From contig JAJZPZ010000013.1 of NCBI GenBank assembly GCA_021847795.1, positions 1 to 41,028 on the forward strand: DNA of 41,028 nt. The letters run 5' to 3'. Under the pieces are notes generated by a model that saw only the letters and a list, made by a program, of their open reading frames with translations, ran no database searches and was not told where the DNA came from. The DNA is from Nitrospirota bacterium. GTDB taxonomy: Bacteria; Nitrospirota; Thermodesulfovibrionia; Thermodesulfovibrionales; Dissulfurispiraceae. Shown here piece by piece: positions 7,779 through 16,001 of this stretch. The position numbers and the translations under genes are program-made. Every line of letters begins with the position of its first letter. The first letter of the stretch is position 1.

Positions 7779-8045
7779 ATGATTGTCTATAAAGTAAAAC
7801 ATCACATACCGGGACGTATCAGGATAGAAGTGCCTTCACTAAAAAAACTTTCTTTGATGGATCTGAAGAGTCTCCTTTCTGTTATTACCCTGCTTCCTGT
7901 GCCCGCCGGCATAAAAGACGTCAGGCCGAACCTGCTGACTTACAGCCTGGTCATCGAATACGATCCGAAAATAATAAACGTAATAGGGTATGTGGAAGAG
8001 ATAGCTTCAAACAAGGACCTCATGAATACTCTCGGCAAGGAGTGA
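7779..8045 (+). CDS. Short HMA2-like domain protein
   Basis: An 88-residue soluble protein from the ATG at 7779, which follows GGGAGGG; a start 13 codons earlier at 7740 has no ribosome site. It opens with 'YKVKHHIPGRIRIEVP', the same PGRxRxxV signature as the N-terminal domains of the adjacent HMA2-like membrane protein and of the ATPase, and continues with a beta-alpha pattern ending 'YSLVIEYDPKII'. There is no cysteine, so classical soft-metal binding as in CopZ or MerP is unlikely. It is transcribed away from the ATPase operon and is followed 7 bases later by a tiny cysteine-rich gene. Likely a partner in the same process; function unknown. Confidence 0.7.
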   Translation: MIVYKVKHHIPGRIRIEVPSLKKLSLMDLKSLLSVITLLPVPAGIKDVRPNLLTYSLVIEYDPKIINVIGYVEEIASNKDLMNTLGKE

Positions 8046-8052
8046 ATACAAT

Positions 8053-8241
8053 ATGGGTGCAGGAACTGTAAAAGAAGAGCGGTCTTTTCAACGGACTTAC
8101 TACAAGGCATTGAAGTGTCCCCACCTCTCTAAATCCCTGGTTTACATCTGCAGGGGATGCAGCCCTCCCTATGTCCCAAGCTCATTTCAACGGGAAGAGT
8201 ATTGCACAAGAAAACAGCATAAAAAATGTCCATTCTTTTGA
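8053..8241 (+). CDS. Small cysteine-rich protein, unknown function
   Basis: A 62-residue basic protein with five cysteines arranged C23-x9-C33-x2-C36-x14-C51-x7-C59, plus histidines in 'CPHLS' and 'KQHKKCPFF'. The spacing suggests a metal-binding knuckle or iron-sulfur site, or simply disulfides. ATG at 8053 lies 7 bases after the preceding stop, with AAGGAG about 11 bases before it inside the end of the upstream gene. The 'YC-x5-HxxCPF' ending resembles small conserved proteins of anaerobic Proteobacteria, but I do not recognise a named family. Confidence 0.6.
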   Translation: MGAGTVKEERSFQRTYYKALKCPHLSKSLVYICRGCSPPYVPSSFQREEYCTRKQHKKCPFF

Positions 8242-8419
8242 GTGCCCCTTCTCTGGTGTAACTTAAACTTCATTATGGTGTCATTATGCCGTAATGCCAC
8301 CTCCGTATAATAAAAACAGTCGGCTTCGGACATAAACGTCGTTTTATCGGAAGGCGAGTATTTTTAGGGCGACGACGGAAACAAAAGCCAACAAAGACTT
8401 TAACGCCAAGGAGGCACTG

Positions 8420-8689
8420 ATGGACAATACTGTCATAATCAAAATTGAGAGCGGAGTTGTTGCCGACATTTACTCCACGGAACCGGTAAAGATAATTGTT
8501 GTGGATTATGATTTGATCGAGGGAGACGAGACTTTTGAGCGTCGCTGTCAAAAAGCAGTACTCTCTATGGTCCCTGACTGCTATGTCAAACCGGAGGATA
8601 TCGATACTGCTGTCTCATCATTGGTTGAAGAATGCGTCAGACCTGCCCGGCGCCGGCCGCTCGGGACTATCGTAAAAACCGCAGCCTGA
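8420..8689 (+). CDS. Small hypothetical protein
   Basis: An 89-residue acidic protein with a very good ribosome site (AAGGAGG, ATG at 8420). The first half is predicted beta-rich: 'VIIKIESGVVADIYSTEPVK' followed by IIVVDYDLIEGD; the second half is helical with two cysteines, ending in a basic tail. Not recognised as a known family. The 178-base gap before it and its own ribosome site suggest a separate transcription unit, though no promoter was convincing. Confidence 0.6.
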   Translation: MDNTVIIKIESGVVADIYSTEPVKIIVVDYDLIEGDETFERRCQKAVLSMVPDCYVKPEDIDTAVSSLVEECVRPARRRPLGTIVKTAA

Positions 8690-8708
8690 AGATCTCTCTG
8701 ATCAACAA

Positions 8709-8769
8709 AAGCCTGCTCATTCTTCTCTATCTTAAATCTCCATGGTACAATAAAAGCAAGGGCAGGCTT
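8709..8769. repeat. Inverted repeat in the leader of the 8793 gene
   Basis: AAGCCTGC (8709-8716) and its exact complement GCAGGCTT (8762-8769) are separated by 45 bases, just upstream of the AGGAGGG ribosome site for the gene at 8793. TACAAT (8746-8751) inside the loop could be a -10 element. If the whole segment is transcribed it could form a leader hairpin; chance is not excluded. Confidence 0.25.
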
Positions 8770-8792
8770 AAATATATTCAGGAGGGCTATGT

Positions 8793-9188
8793 ATGGAGGG
8801 AGTCAACAAGCTTATAAAGGAAATCGAAGACGGGGTGAAGCAGAGTATCGACGCAGTTAAAGCCAAGATAACGCTGGTTATTGAAAAGGCTGATGAGTTG
8901 ACAGAAGGAGGGAAAAAGCAATATCGTCTTTATGAACTCAAAAACAGGCGCCAGGGCCAGTTTTCAGCCATCGGGGAGGAACTGCACCAGTTGGTGGCTG
9001 AGAAAACCCTGCGCATCTCAAACCAGAAACTAAAAAACCTCCTCTCGGCTATTGACAAGACGAACTCCGAGATAGCCAGGCTGGAAGGCAAGACTTCAAA
9101 GGCAACGTCAAGAAAAACCCCCAGAAGAACAACTCCTGTAAAGCCGAAAACAGCAGTCAAAAAGAAAGCAGACCTTAAAGCAGTATAG
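8793..9188 (+). CDS. Coiled-coil protein with basic Lys/Thr/Pro tail, unknown function
   Basis: A 131-residue protein with AGGAGGG well placed before ATG 8793. Residues 1-100 are almost entirely helical and charged, compatible with a coiled coil. From about 100 the sequence becomes a low-complexity basic tail rich in K, R, T and P, somewhat like bacterial histone-H1-like tails, which would allow nucleic-acid or anionic-surface binding. No cysteine. No family recognised; the helical domain plus basic tail is what the sequence shows, and the binding role is inference. Confidence 0.62.
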   Translation: MEGVNKLIKEIEDGVKQSIDAVKAKITLVIEKADELTEGGKKQYRLYELKNRRQGQFSAIGEELHQLVAEKTLRISNQKLKNLLSAIDKTNSEIARLEGKTSKATSRKTPRRTTPVKPKTAVKKKADLKAV

Positions 9189-9264
9189 AAACAAGCTGTT
9201 TTCAAACGGCTATTCAGGAGCAATAGCGCCAAGATAGTTGAATACGAAGCGCTTGGGACAATGC

Positions 9265-9486
9265 TCAATTAATTCTTGAAACTTTGACCTGATCCCTGGT
9301 CCATGCATCAAGGTTTGTTAAGGTGTATTCTTTCCCGCTGCTCACGGAAACGTTGATGCGCTGCGGAGGATACCAGTGCGAGGTTACGGTTATGTCTTCG
9401 ATGTTTTCAGGCTGCCAGACTGACCCATCCGTCAGGAAGATTTCAAAACCGTTATCATTGACTGCTAAAATCCTGATTTCCATCAT
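9265..9486 (-). CDS. Small beta-rich hypothetical protein
   Basis: A 73-residue protein beginning with two methionine codons after GAAGGTG. It alternates short predicted strands ('MEIRILAVNDNGFEIFLTDG', 'RINVSVSSGKEYTLTNLD') and has three tryptophans, suggesting a compact beta fold. It converges with the coiled-coil gene, 76 bases apart. A weak hairpin (GCTGTTTTCAAACGGC at about 9194) lies between them without a T-run. Family not recognised. Confidence 0.5.
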   Translation of the reverse strand: MMEIRILAVNDNGFEIFLTDGSVWQPENIEDITVTSHWYPPQRINVSVSSGKEYTLTNLDAWTRDQVKVSRIN

Positions 9487-9656
9487 TTCACCTTCGGTTA
9501 CTTCATGCTTTTCGCGGTACCATAAACAGATGATAGTGAAGCGGCCGGGTTGGAGGACTCATCACGATATGAGGACGCCGATAGAGTTCCGGTCTAGAGC
9601 AACTTCTGCACGAAGTCCAGAAGAAAAAACATTACTTGCCCTGGTCCCGTTACCAA

Positions 9657-10578
9657 TCAATTGCAGAGGCTCTCAAGTCCGATGATCCTCCTGAAGTTCC
9701 AGATGTTAAGGTAAAGGGCATGAAAGTGCAGGTTCCTGACCTGTTCTTCCCCGCGCTTCCAGAAAGCAAGGTTACTGACAGGATAGAGGTATCCAAAGTG
9801 GTAGGCAGTGAAATCCTCTCTCTCCCTTGCGACAAGCTCAAGAGGGTAACGATAAACCCTTTCCTGTAAGTATACCAGGTCCTGCGCCTCCTGCCGTACC
9901 GAGACAGCCTTGAGCAACAATTGTTCGGCTTCATGGGTCGTTGTTTGCCAGAAGTGCCGTTTTCTTTGTGCTACTAATGCCCTTATCGTTAACGCCCGGT
10001 GTTTCGCCCTCAATGCAGTCACCTGAAGCGCCCTGGTCGGTTCTTGCGACAGTAGAAAAATCTCAGGTGAGGCGTGTGCTTTGCTCTCGCGTTCCAGGTC
10101 TTTTACCACCCGGTCCATTTTTGCTGCATACTCCTCCAAAAAGGCGACAGGACCCTTCAAAACAACTTCGGCCTCTTCACGTGAAGCTTTTCTCAGGAGC
10201 CATGAATAAGTAAAGTCAGGGCGGGGCTGAAAAGGATTGTTAAATGTCCAGGGGAGTTCGGCAGATGGGTCCAGGGCAGCCATAAAACTCATAAGACGGC
10301 GTTCCTTGGGCCTCGCTGAATATGCGGGTCAGGAAACAAATCCGGAAGAGCACTCAATGGACCTGCCTTGCTTATTTTCCCGTTATCACGATAAGTCCAT
10401 GACCATCTGGCAATACTCCAGTCGATAAGTCAGTATCCCCATTCCCGGCCGGAGCTGAAAGTGAGGTGATTATCGATCCCGATTTTTTTATCGTCTCGAT
10501 ATCCGACCACCGCGCATCAAGGTAGGGAAGGAGCAGCAAGGGGATGCAGCCGAAAAGGAGGAAACAGCTCTTTTCCAT
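9657..10578 (-). pseudogene. Decayed gene spread over three reading frames, family unknown
   Basis: Coding-like sequence continues here but changes frame. Segment A (10372-10578) reads a hydrophobic start then 'LLLLPYLDARWSDIETI'. Segment B (about 10289-10516), in another frame, reads 'GYRDDKKIGIDNHLTF', then SSGREWGY, an in-frame TGA at 10430-10432, and 'LIDWSIARWSWTYRDNGKIS' up to 'PHIQRGPRNAVL' and a stop. Segment C (9657-10292) reads 'ERRLMSFMAALDPSAELPW' and about 200 more helical residues. Joined in order they give one plausible soluble protein of about 300 residues with at least two frameshifts and one nonsense change. Segment C alone is open for 211 codons but lacks a proper start. 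No named family was recognised. Confidence 0.55.
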
Positions 10579-10669
10579 GCATTCATGCGCTTCAGCGTTT
10601 CAGGATATTGAAGCTATCGCAGAGGGGCCAGGCATATGCCGGATGCGGGAGGTAAAGACAGCTCCTGCG

Positions 10670-11377
10670 TTAATTGCCTTTCCCGGGGCCTCTGCTGAAA
10701 ACAATGCTCCTGATATATCCTTCACTGCTCTCTTTTGTATACTGGGTGTTTGCCTGAATCCTTATGCCTTTAATACGCGGGGGCTCTTCGTGAAAAAGAT
10801 TTTTGTAGTCATCATATGCATGTCTCGATTGCATGACCCACTTGCCTGTATCTGCAGTGCCGGACTTTACCACGATGACCTTTATGGCGAGATTGATCGG
10901 CCAGCCAAGAGATTCATCGCTTATCGTTCCTTCCGGTGCATTCGAGTCCCAAACGTAACTGATGATTTTTCTGTTTTCAAAAGCAACAAGGAGCTGCAAA
11001 GCCTGGTCATTATGTCCCCTCTTTCGCAAATCTCCCGATGGGGGGAGTTGCACCGCCTTCCAGGTCCAGGTGAGGTAGGGGAAGTCGTCAGGCACAATGG
11101 GGAAATCGCGTTCTATTGCAAAGGATGAATCCCTGCACTGTATGTGCAGAATGTTTTCATGATCATCGGGAATAATGCCGATATCGGCCCTGCCCTTTTG
11201 CAGTTTAAGATGCCATGGTTTGGGTATATTGTTTTTATCCGCAGGACCGTTAAAGTTGATTATCATGGATGATGTTTCAGCCAACTTTGCAAATGCGGGA
11301 TAATAAGATGAAAGAACAAACAGGGCCCCTGCCGCAATCGCAATCCCCCTCAGTCCGGGGAGCATTGTTTTTAACAT
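10670..11377 (-). CDS. DUF3047 family exported protein
   Basis: A 235-residue protein with an N-terminal signal segment (about 1-30, GIAIAAGALFVLSSYYPAFA). The mature part matches the DUF3047 pattern: 'DDFPYLTWTWKAVQLPPSGD' followed by 'RGHNDQALQLLVAFENRKI', 'SYVWDSNAPEGT', 'IKVIVVKSGTADTGKW', 'DDYKNLFHEEPPRIKGI' and 'IQANTQYT'. The family has no established function but looks like a beta-sandwich that could bind carbohydrate or lipid in the periplasm. Its ATG overlaps the stop of the DedA gene by 7 bases, so it is the last gene of a coupled four-gene operon. Confidence 0.82.
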   Translation of the reverse strand: MLKTMLPGLRGIAIAAGALFVLSSYYPAFAKLAETSSMIINFNGPADKNNIPKPWHLKLQKGRADIGIIPDDHENILHIQCRDSSFAIERDFPIVPDDFPYLTWTWKAVQLPPSGDLRKRGHNDQALQLLVAFENRKIISYVWDSNAPEGTISDESLGWPINLAIKVIVVKSGTADTGKWVMQSRHAYDDYKNLFHEEPPRIKGIRIQANTQYTKESSEGYIRSIVFSRGPGKGN

Positions 11378-12021
11378 TCTGTTTCCGCACAGATCATCCT
11401 GTTTTGTTCGGATCTCCTCTGGGACCTGCGCCTGAAATGCAATACCAAAAAGAAAAGTATTATCAGTATTGCCACGACAATGGCGATGTGTCCAGGATGA
11501 AAAAAGGCTTTTCGGAAATGCTGAAGCTGATGCTCCCCGGCATAGCCTATGGCAAACATAACCGGAACGGTAATAAGAGCGGCAACGGCATCGGCTGCAA
11601 GAAATTTATGGGGCGGCATGCCCATCACTCCTGCTGTTAAAAATATCTTAGCCCTGACCCCCCAGATGTGCCTGCCGAACAGAATGAGGAGAGTCCCGAA
11701 TTTTTTGAATTTCCTCTCAAGAGAAAAGAGCCGTTCTGAAGAAAGGATCTTCTGGAATTTTTTATGGGTAATAATGAGCCTGCCGTACTTTCTCCCGAAA
11801 GAAAAAATAATGAAATCGCTTGCTATGACCCCTATATATGCCACGATAGCCGCCGGGACAAGCTCCAGGTAGTTTTTGGAAATAAGAAAGCCGCATAAAA
11901 CAAGGATGGCGTCTTCGGGAACAGGCAGCCCTATGCCCCCAAGGATAAAAAACGCAAAAATTCCCGGATAAGAAAATTGTTCAATAAGCGCAAGGAATTG
12001 ATGCTTCGTTCCTATGTCCAT
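11371..12021 (-). CDS. DedA/VTT-domain membrane protein
   Basis: A 216-residue integral membrane protein. The start at ATG 12021 is chosen because GTGGAGGAAG directly precedes it; the longer frame upstream is the overlap with the radical SAM gene. It shows the DedA core: 'PGIFAFFILGGIGLPVPEDA' near the N-terminus, the 'GVIASDFIIFSFGRKYGR' helix and 'GRHIWGVRAKIFLTAGVMGM', followed by two more helices and a basic tail. DedA/VTT proteins include scramblases and undecaprenyl-phosphate or phosphatidylethanolamine translocators. Overlap by 41 bases with the radical SAM gene and by 7 with the DUF3047 gene suggests that this member moves a lipid made by the same operon. Confidence 0.85.
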   Translation of the reverse strand: MDIGTKHQFLALIEQFSYPGIFAFFILGGIGLPVPEDAILVLCGFLISKNYLELVPAAIVAYIGVIASDFIIFSFGRKYGRLIITHKKFQKILSSERLFSLERKFKKFGTLLILFGRHIWGVRAKIFLTAGVMGMPPHKFLAADAVAALITVPVMFAIGYAGEHQLQHFRKAFFHPGHIAIVVAILIILFFLVLHFRRRSQRRSEQNRMICAETEC

Positions 12022-13354
12022 CTTCCTCCACGGTTCCACTCTGTCTGAAAGCCGACAGCGCTTTATAGTCGGGCGCTGATCTCCCGTTAAAGAAGCCGCA
12101 GGCAGAGGAATAGCGAAGATCCTCCAGCCAGAGCCCGATATATGCACGATCCTTGAGGACTCGTTCAAAAAAAGCAACGGGCCGGGAAAAAAGGCTTTGC
12201 AATGGCCCGAACAGTTCCGACGGATCACGGAAGCATTCCCAGTCACACTTCTTGCATGATGCGCCTTCGTTGCCGTTTCTTAAAACAGGGCCCCAGAATT
12301 TCCCCAGATTTTCATCTCCCCTGTATCCGCAAGGGTATGTATTCCCCCCTTTTGCATCTACAAAGAAAAAATCGATGCCGCCCCTGCAGGGATAGCAATA
12401 CTCCTCCCCTACGGTGTATTGCCTCAATAAGGAATACAAGGAGCTTCTCGGTGAGAATATCCTTATTTTTGAACGGAACTCGGGTATGGTGTCAAAGAGC
12501 GCCTTGAACACCAGGGATTTCTCATCAGGGCTGAACTGGATCAGCGGTGCCTCAGAAGAGGCGCCGTATACGGCGTGAAGGCCATCTGTGCTGCCAGGTT
12601 CAAGGCTCATGGGATAACAGGCATTGACCATGGTAAACCCGAGATCTATCGTCGTCATGTAGAATTTCCTGAAGGCCTCTCTCATTGACTTGTAGAAACG
12701 CAGGGAATTCGACACATCAGGTAAAGGGAAGCCCCCTGTATTTCTGTTGATCCCGAGGTTGGCGGAGGGGTATATCCCATGCTTATGAAATATGGGCAGG
12801 GCTTTCTTTATACCCGCAACAACTCCGGGAAGGCCCCTCATTTCTTCGTGAACAGCAGCATCTGCCGAATCCATACTGATCCAGAAATTATAAAGTCCTG
12901 TAGCAGCGAGGATCTCAGCAATTCTTGTGATCTTTGCTTCATAATCGGGCTTGTGGGAGTTCATGAACAAAAAACCGTTCGTGCCTGTCCGTGTGTACCT
13001 GATTCCCGCATCTCCGGCGTATTGGATGAGTTCTACTATTTCATAAAAGTATAAAAAAGGTTCTCCCCCGGTAAAGGAGACAGCTTGCATCCCCTTCTTC
13101 CGTGCAGAATCTATGATCCTCTTGACGACATCACTGTCCAGCCTGGAGCGCCTGAAAGACTCGGTTATTCGCATGCCGCACTGCGGGCACCGGGCATTGC
13201 ATCGGTCGGTATATTGGATAACAAGCTGGCCGGGCATTCTGCCAACCAAAAGAGGGAAAATGGCCTGAAAGGTCTTCAGGGATTTCAGCCTGCCCCTTAT
13301 GTCTGAAATAGCTCTTTCTCCTTTATACTTTTCCCCTTGCTCTGTGAAGGACAC
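11981..13354 (-). CDS. Radical SAM enzyme with SPASM-like C-terminal cysteines
   Basis: A 457-residue enzyme. The [4Fe-4S]-SAM motif CNARCPQC sits at residues 52-59 (Cys52, 56, 59), followed by 'AVSFTGGEPFLYF', the glycine-rich SAM contact. The C-terminal third carries a cysteine set (YCYPC, 'GNTYPCGYRG', 'CKKCDWECF') like the SPASM/Twitch region that holds auxiliary clusters. Such enzymes modify peptides, lipids or sugars; the substrate here is not visible. GTG at 13354 is the frame start, overlapping the PHP-glycosyltransferase gene by 58 bases; no ribosome site decides the start, and AAAGGAGAAAG just inside the frame hints that translation may begin some codons later. Confidence 0.8.
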   Translation of the reverse strand: MSFTEQGEKYKGERAISDIRGRLKSLKTFQAIFPLLVGRMPGQLVIQYTDRCNARCPQCGMRITESFRRSRLDSDVVKRIIDSARKKGMQAVSFTGGEPFLYFYEIVELIQYAGDAGIRYTRTGTNGFLFMNSHKPDYEAKITRIAEILAATGLYNFWISMDSADAAVHEEMRGLPGVVAGIKKALPIFHKHGIYPSANLGINRNTGGFPLPDVSNSLRFYKSMREAFRKFYMTTIDLGFTMVNACYPMSLEPGSTDGLHAVYGASSEAPLIQFSPDEKSLVFKALFDTIPEFRSKIRIFSPRSSLYSLLRQYTVGEEYCYPCRGGIDFFFVDAKGGNTYPCGYRGDENLGKFWGPVLRNGNEGASCKKCDWECFRDPSELFGPLQSLFSRPVAFFERVLKDRAYIGLWLEDLRYSSACGFFNGRSAPDYKALSAFRQSGTVEEDGHRNEASIPCAY

Positions 13355-15741
13355 TGGAGAATAGTACGGTAAGTATCGCTCGCATGAATTCCCTTGGTTT
13401 CAGTGAAATGCCGGGCATTGCCCCCCATTTCCAAAATCCTTCTGTTGTCCTGGAGGAAATACAAGAGGGCGTTCACAAGGTCAGCCCTATTGTTCCCTTT
13501 TACAATGAGCCCTGTTTGTCCGGCTACAATTAATTCGCTGGGACCGCCCTGGTCTGACACGATCACCGGTAGCCCCGATGCCTGGGCCTCGAGGACAACA
13601 TTGCCGAAGGTATCGGTAGTGCTCGGGAAAACAAAAACATCCGAAGATGCATACAGGGTGCAGAGCTCCTCTCCCGATAAAAAGCCCGTAAATATTACCG
13701 GGTATCCTTCCAGTATCTGAGCCAGTTCCTTCCTGTACGGACCATCCCCTGCAATAATAAGATCAGCCTCGCTCCCTGCGTCCACGGTTTCCATAAAGGC
13801 ACGTGCCAGGAGTTCCAGATTTTTCTCCTTTGCAACCCTTCCGACATAAAGAAATTTGACTACACTGCCGAGCCCGTACCGACGCCATAAATAAGGGTCT
13901 TTCCTTGCCGGTGAGAAGGTTTCAGTGTCTACCCATCGTGGCAGGGGTTTTACCTTTCCTGCAACAAGCCCTTTCTGCACAAGCTGCATTCCGGTGCTTG
14001 TGGACGGCACCATCACCTCTTCCAGCAAATTGTAAAACCACAGCATGTAATTCCAGGCTACGTTTTCCAGAAAGGCATCATTGGTCAGACTTTTCACATA
14101 TTGCGGAATGTCGGTGTGGTATGTCCCTGTTATGGGAATATCCATCAGTTTTGCAATAAAAAGGGAGAGCAGTCCGAGGGTGCCCGGTGTGCTCACGTGG
14201 ATTCTTGTAAACCCCTCCTTCTCGAAATAATCAATCACGTCGAGAACCGGCGGGAAATGCAGTTTCAAATCAGGATATTCGGGCAGGGAGAAATCACCAA
14301 CGGATTTAAAGCTCATCACCCCGTCCCTGTAGCCTGTCGCCTCATGCGTTGCGGTAATCACAATCAGCTCTATATCTTGCTTCCGCGCTGTTTCAATCAG
14401 CCTTTTTATGGTGATTGCAACTCCGTTGATTTCATGGAGGGTGTCGGTAAAAAGTGCGATTTTCTGTTTTTTCTGCGACCTGTCGTGAGGAAGAAAGCTG
14501 TCCTCCAGCTCTTCCATGAGCCCTTTGCTTCTGTGCTGGTGGTAAAAAGAAACATAATAAGGAAAAGTAAGCAGATGGACGAAGCTGATGGTGCCCAGGG
14601 AATTGATCAGGTCCATAATCCCGGTGGAGGGAGACATCCTGGTAAGCTTTTCCGAGTAAATATAAATAAGCCTGTTTGCGAGGAAGCTGGTTACGGTAAA
14701 GACCTTCCTGTTTGTACCGCTTGCATTGATCGTTTCCAGAAATTTGGCATTGCTGAGCAGCTTCTTGGCCTCCCTGTCAAGTATCTTTTCAAAAGTCTGT
14801 CCGCTGTAGTCGTTGTATACTTCCGGCAGGTTTTTCCTTATAAAGAGATTAATTCTGTCGAAGAGCGAGGTTTTCCCGTGGTTGGCATTAAAAATCCTGT
14901 CCATCAACGATTTGATGAAAGGGAATGAATTATTTCTTTTTGTTTCAAAGCGTTCTTTGTAAAAACGAAAACCAATACCGTAAATGCTGTGTGCCAGTGT
15001 TAAGGCATCGCCGTCGGCGCCTGCCGCCCATGTCCTGCCTTCCCTGATCGAATTAATAAAGTCATGCAGGGTCTCCCCACCTTTGGATGCCGTGTACGTC
15101 CTTCCTATAAAAAAGCCGCTGTGGTCATCGGACCCGCCGACTATCGCTTTTGCCCATGGAACCCGGCCGCAGGGTTCGATATTATGCTTATTGGAGAGCG
15201 CTTCAATTTTCTCCCTTGTAAGAGAAGCAATGATATCAGCCACCAGTTTGTTGTATCGCTTTGCCCTGGAACCGTTTTTGACTTCAAAGACCTCAAAGAG
15301 CAGAAGCAGTTTCTCGATAGCTTCACGGGAGAGCTTTCCGTTCATGTCATAAAGCGGGTGAGCAATATAATGGACGATGTTTTTTTGCTGAAGATAGCAA
15401 ACAAGGTCATACATGTTCGTCCTCACCTGCATAAGATCACGGAAGATCTCTTCAGTGATATCAAGCGCTATGACATGCAGCTTGCTTCCGCAATCGGGCA
15501 TGTGCGTGGTCAATTCCGTGCTGATAAATGTTCCGGGCAGGTGCGCTATTTCAAGAACTCCCTCAATGGAGTTATGATCTGTTATGGTCACATAGTCCAT
15601 CTCTTTCTTTTTGGCCATCTCATAGATATACAGGGGGGAAGTATAGCTTTCCGGGCAATTAAATTTCCTAAGGGCCCATATAGAAGGCTTGTTGGAATAT
15701 CTTGAGTGCACATGAAGATCAGCTTTAAAAAATTTTGTCAT
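13297..15741 (-). CDS. PHP-domain phosphoesterase fused to GT4 glycosyltransferase
   Basis: An 814-residue two-domain protein. Residues 1-230 form a PHP metal-dependent hydrolase with all ligand motifs: HVH at 10-12, TDH at 54-56, Glu76, His128 and SDDH at 204-207. A helical linker follows (about 230-420). From about 424 a GT-B glycosyltransferase of family GT4 begins (KIALFTDTLHEINGVA), with 'YVGRVAKEKNLELLARAF' and the EX7E-like motif 'TTDTFGNVVLEAQASGLPV' (Asp710 and Glu718, so the first acid is Asp). It could remove a phosphate and transfer a sugar on the same lipid, as PHP-GT fusions may do in glycolipid synthesis; this is inference. No clear ribosome site precedes ATG 15741. It leads the operon with the radical SAM, DedA and DUF3047 genes. 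Confidence 0.83.
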   Translation of the reverse strand: MTKFFKADLHVHSRYSNKPSIWALRKFNCPESYTSPLYIYEMAKKKEMDYVTITDHNSIEGVLEIAHLPGTFISTELTTHMPDCGSKLHVIALDITEEIFRDLMQVRTNMYDLVCYLQQKNIVHYIAHPLYDMNGKLSREAIEKLLLLFEVFEVKNGSRAKRYNKLVADIIASLTREKIEALSNKHNIEPCGRVPWAKAIVGGSDDHSGFFIGRTYTASKGGETLHDFINSIREGRTWAAGADGDALTLAHSIYGIGFRFYKERFETKRNNSFPFIKSLMDRIFNANHGKTSLFDRINLFIRKNLPEVYNDYSGQTFEKILDREAKKLLSNAKFLETINASGTNRKVFTVTSFLANRLIYIYSEKLTRMSPSTGIMDLINSLGTISFVHLLTFPYYVSFYHQHRSKGLMEELEDSFLPHDRSQKKQKIALFTDTLHEINGVAITIKRLIETARKQDIELIVITATHEATGYRDGVMSFKSVGDFSLPEYPDLKLHFPPVLDVIDYFEKEGFTRIHVSTPGTLGLLSLFIAKLMDIPITGTYHTDIPQYVKSLTNDAFLENVAWNYMLWFYNLLEEVMVPSTSTGMQLVQKGLVAGKVKPLPRWVDTETFSPARKDPYLWRRYGLGSVVKFLYVGRVAKEKNLELLARAFMETVDAGSEADLIIAGDGPYRKELAQILEGYPVIFTGFLSGEELCTLYASSDVFVFPSTTDTFGNVVLEAQASGLPVIVSDQGGPSELIVAGQTGLIVKGNNRADLVNALLYFLQDNRRILEMGGNARHFTETKGIHASDTYRTILQCPSQSKGKSIKEKELFQT

Positions 15742-16001
15742 ACATATATTAATAGCAGAGGATAATTACCGGAATATTACAGGAGCATTATTTTTCAGTT
15801 AACACCGGTAGTGCGAAACAGCCCGGGAAATTTAATATTCTTGTAACAGTCGGTATGCAATAATAGCTTTAGCTCCATGAAGAATAATTCTACCCGAAAA
15901 AATATTCTTTACCCTGAAAGCTTTCAAAAAAACCAACATGTGCTTTCTCGAAGAAAACCTATCACTTATAAAATTCTCGTACCAAAACAAGGAGGACTTG
16001 C

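Noticed and set aside
8242-8419. Possible cyclic-di-GMP (GEMM) riboswitch before the 8420 gene
   Set aside because: There is a paired-looking GC-rich segment but not the conserved GEMM core sequences.
9189-9264. Terminator between the convergent genes at 9188 and 9265
   Set aside because: A 6-7 base hairpin is present but the loop is minimal and no T-run follows on either strand.
14101-14928. A 275-codon plus-strand frame
   Set aside because: Opposite the PHP-glycosyltransferase gene, which has clear motifs in both halves.
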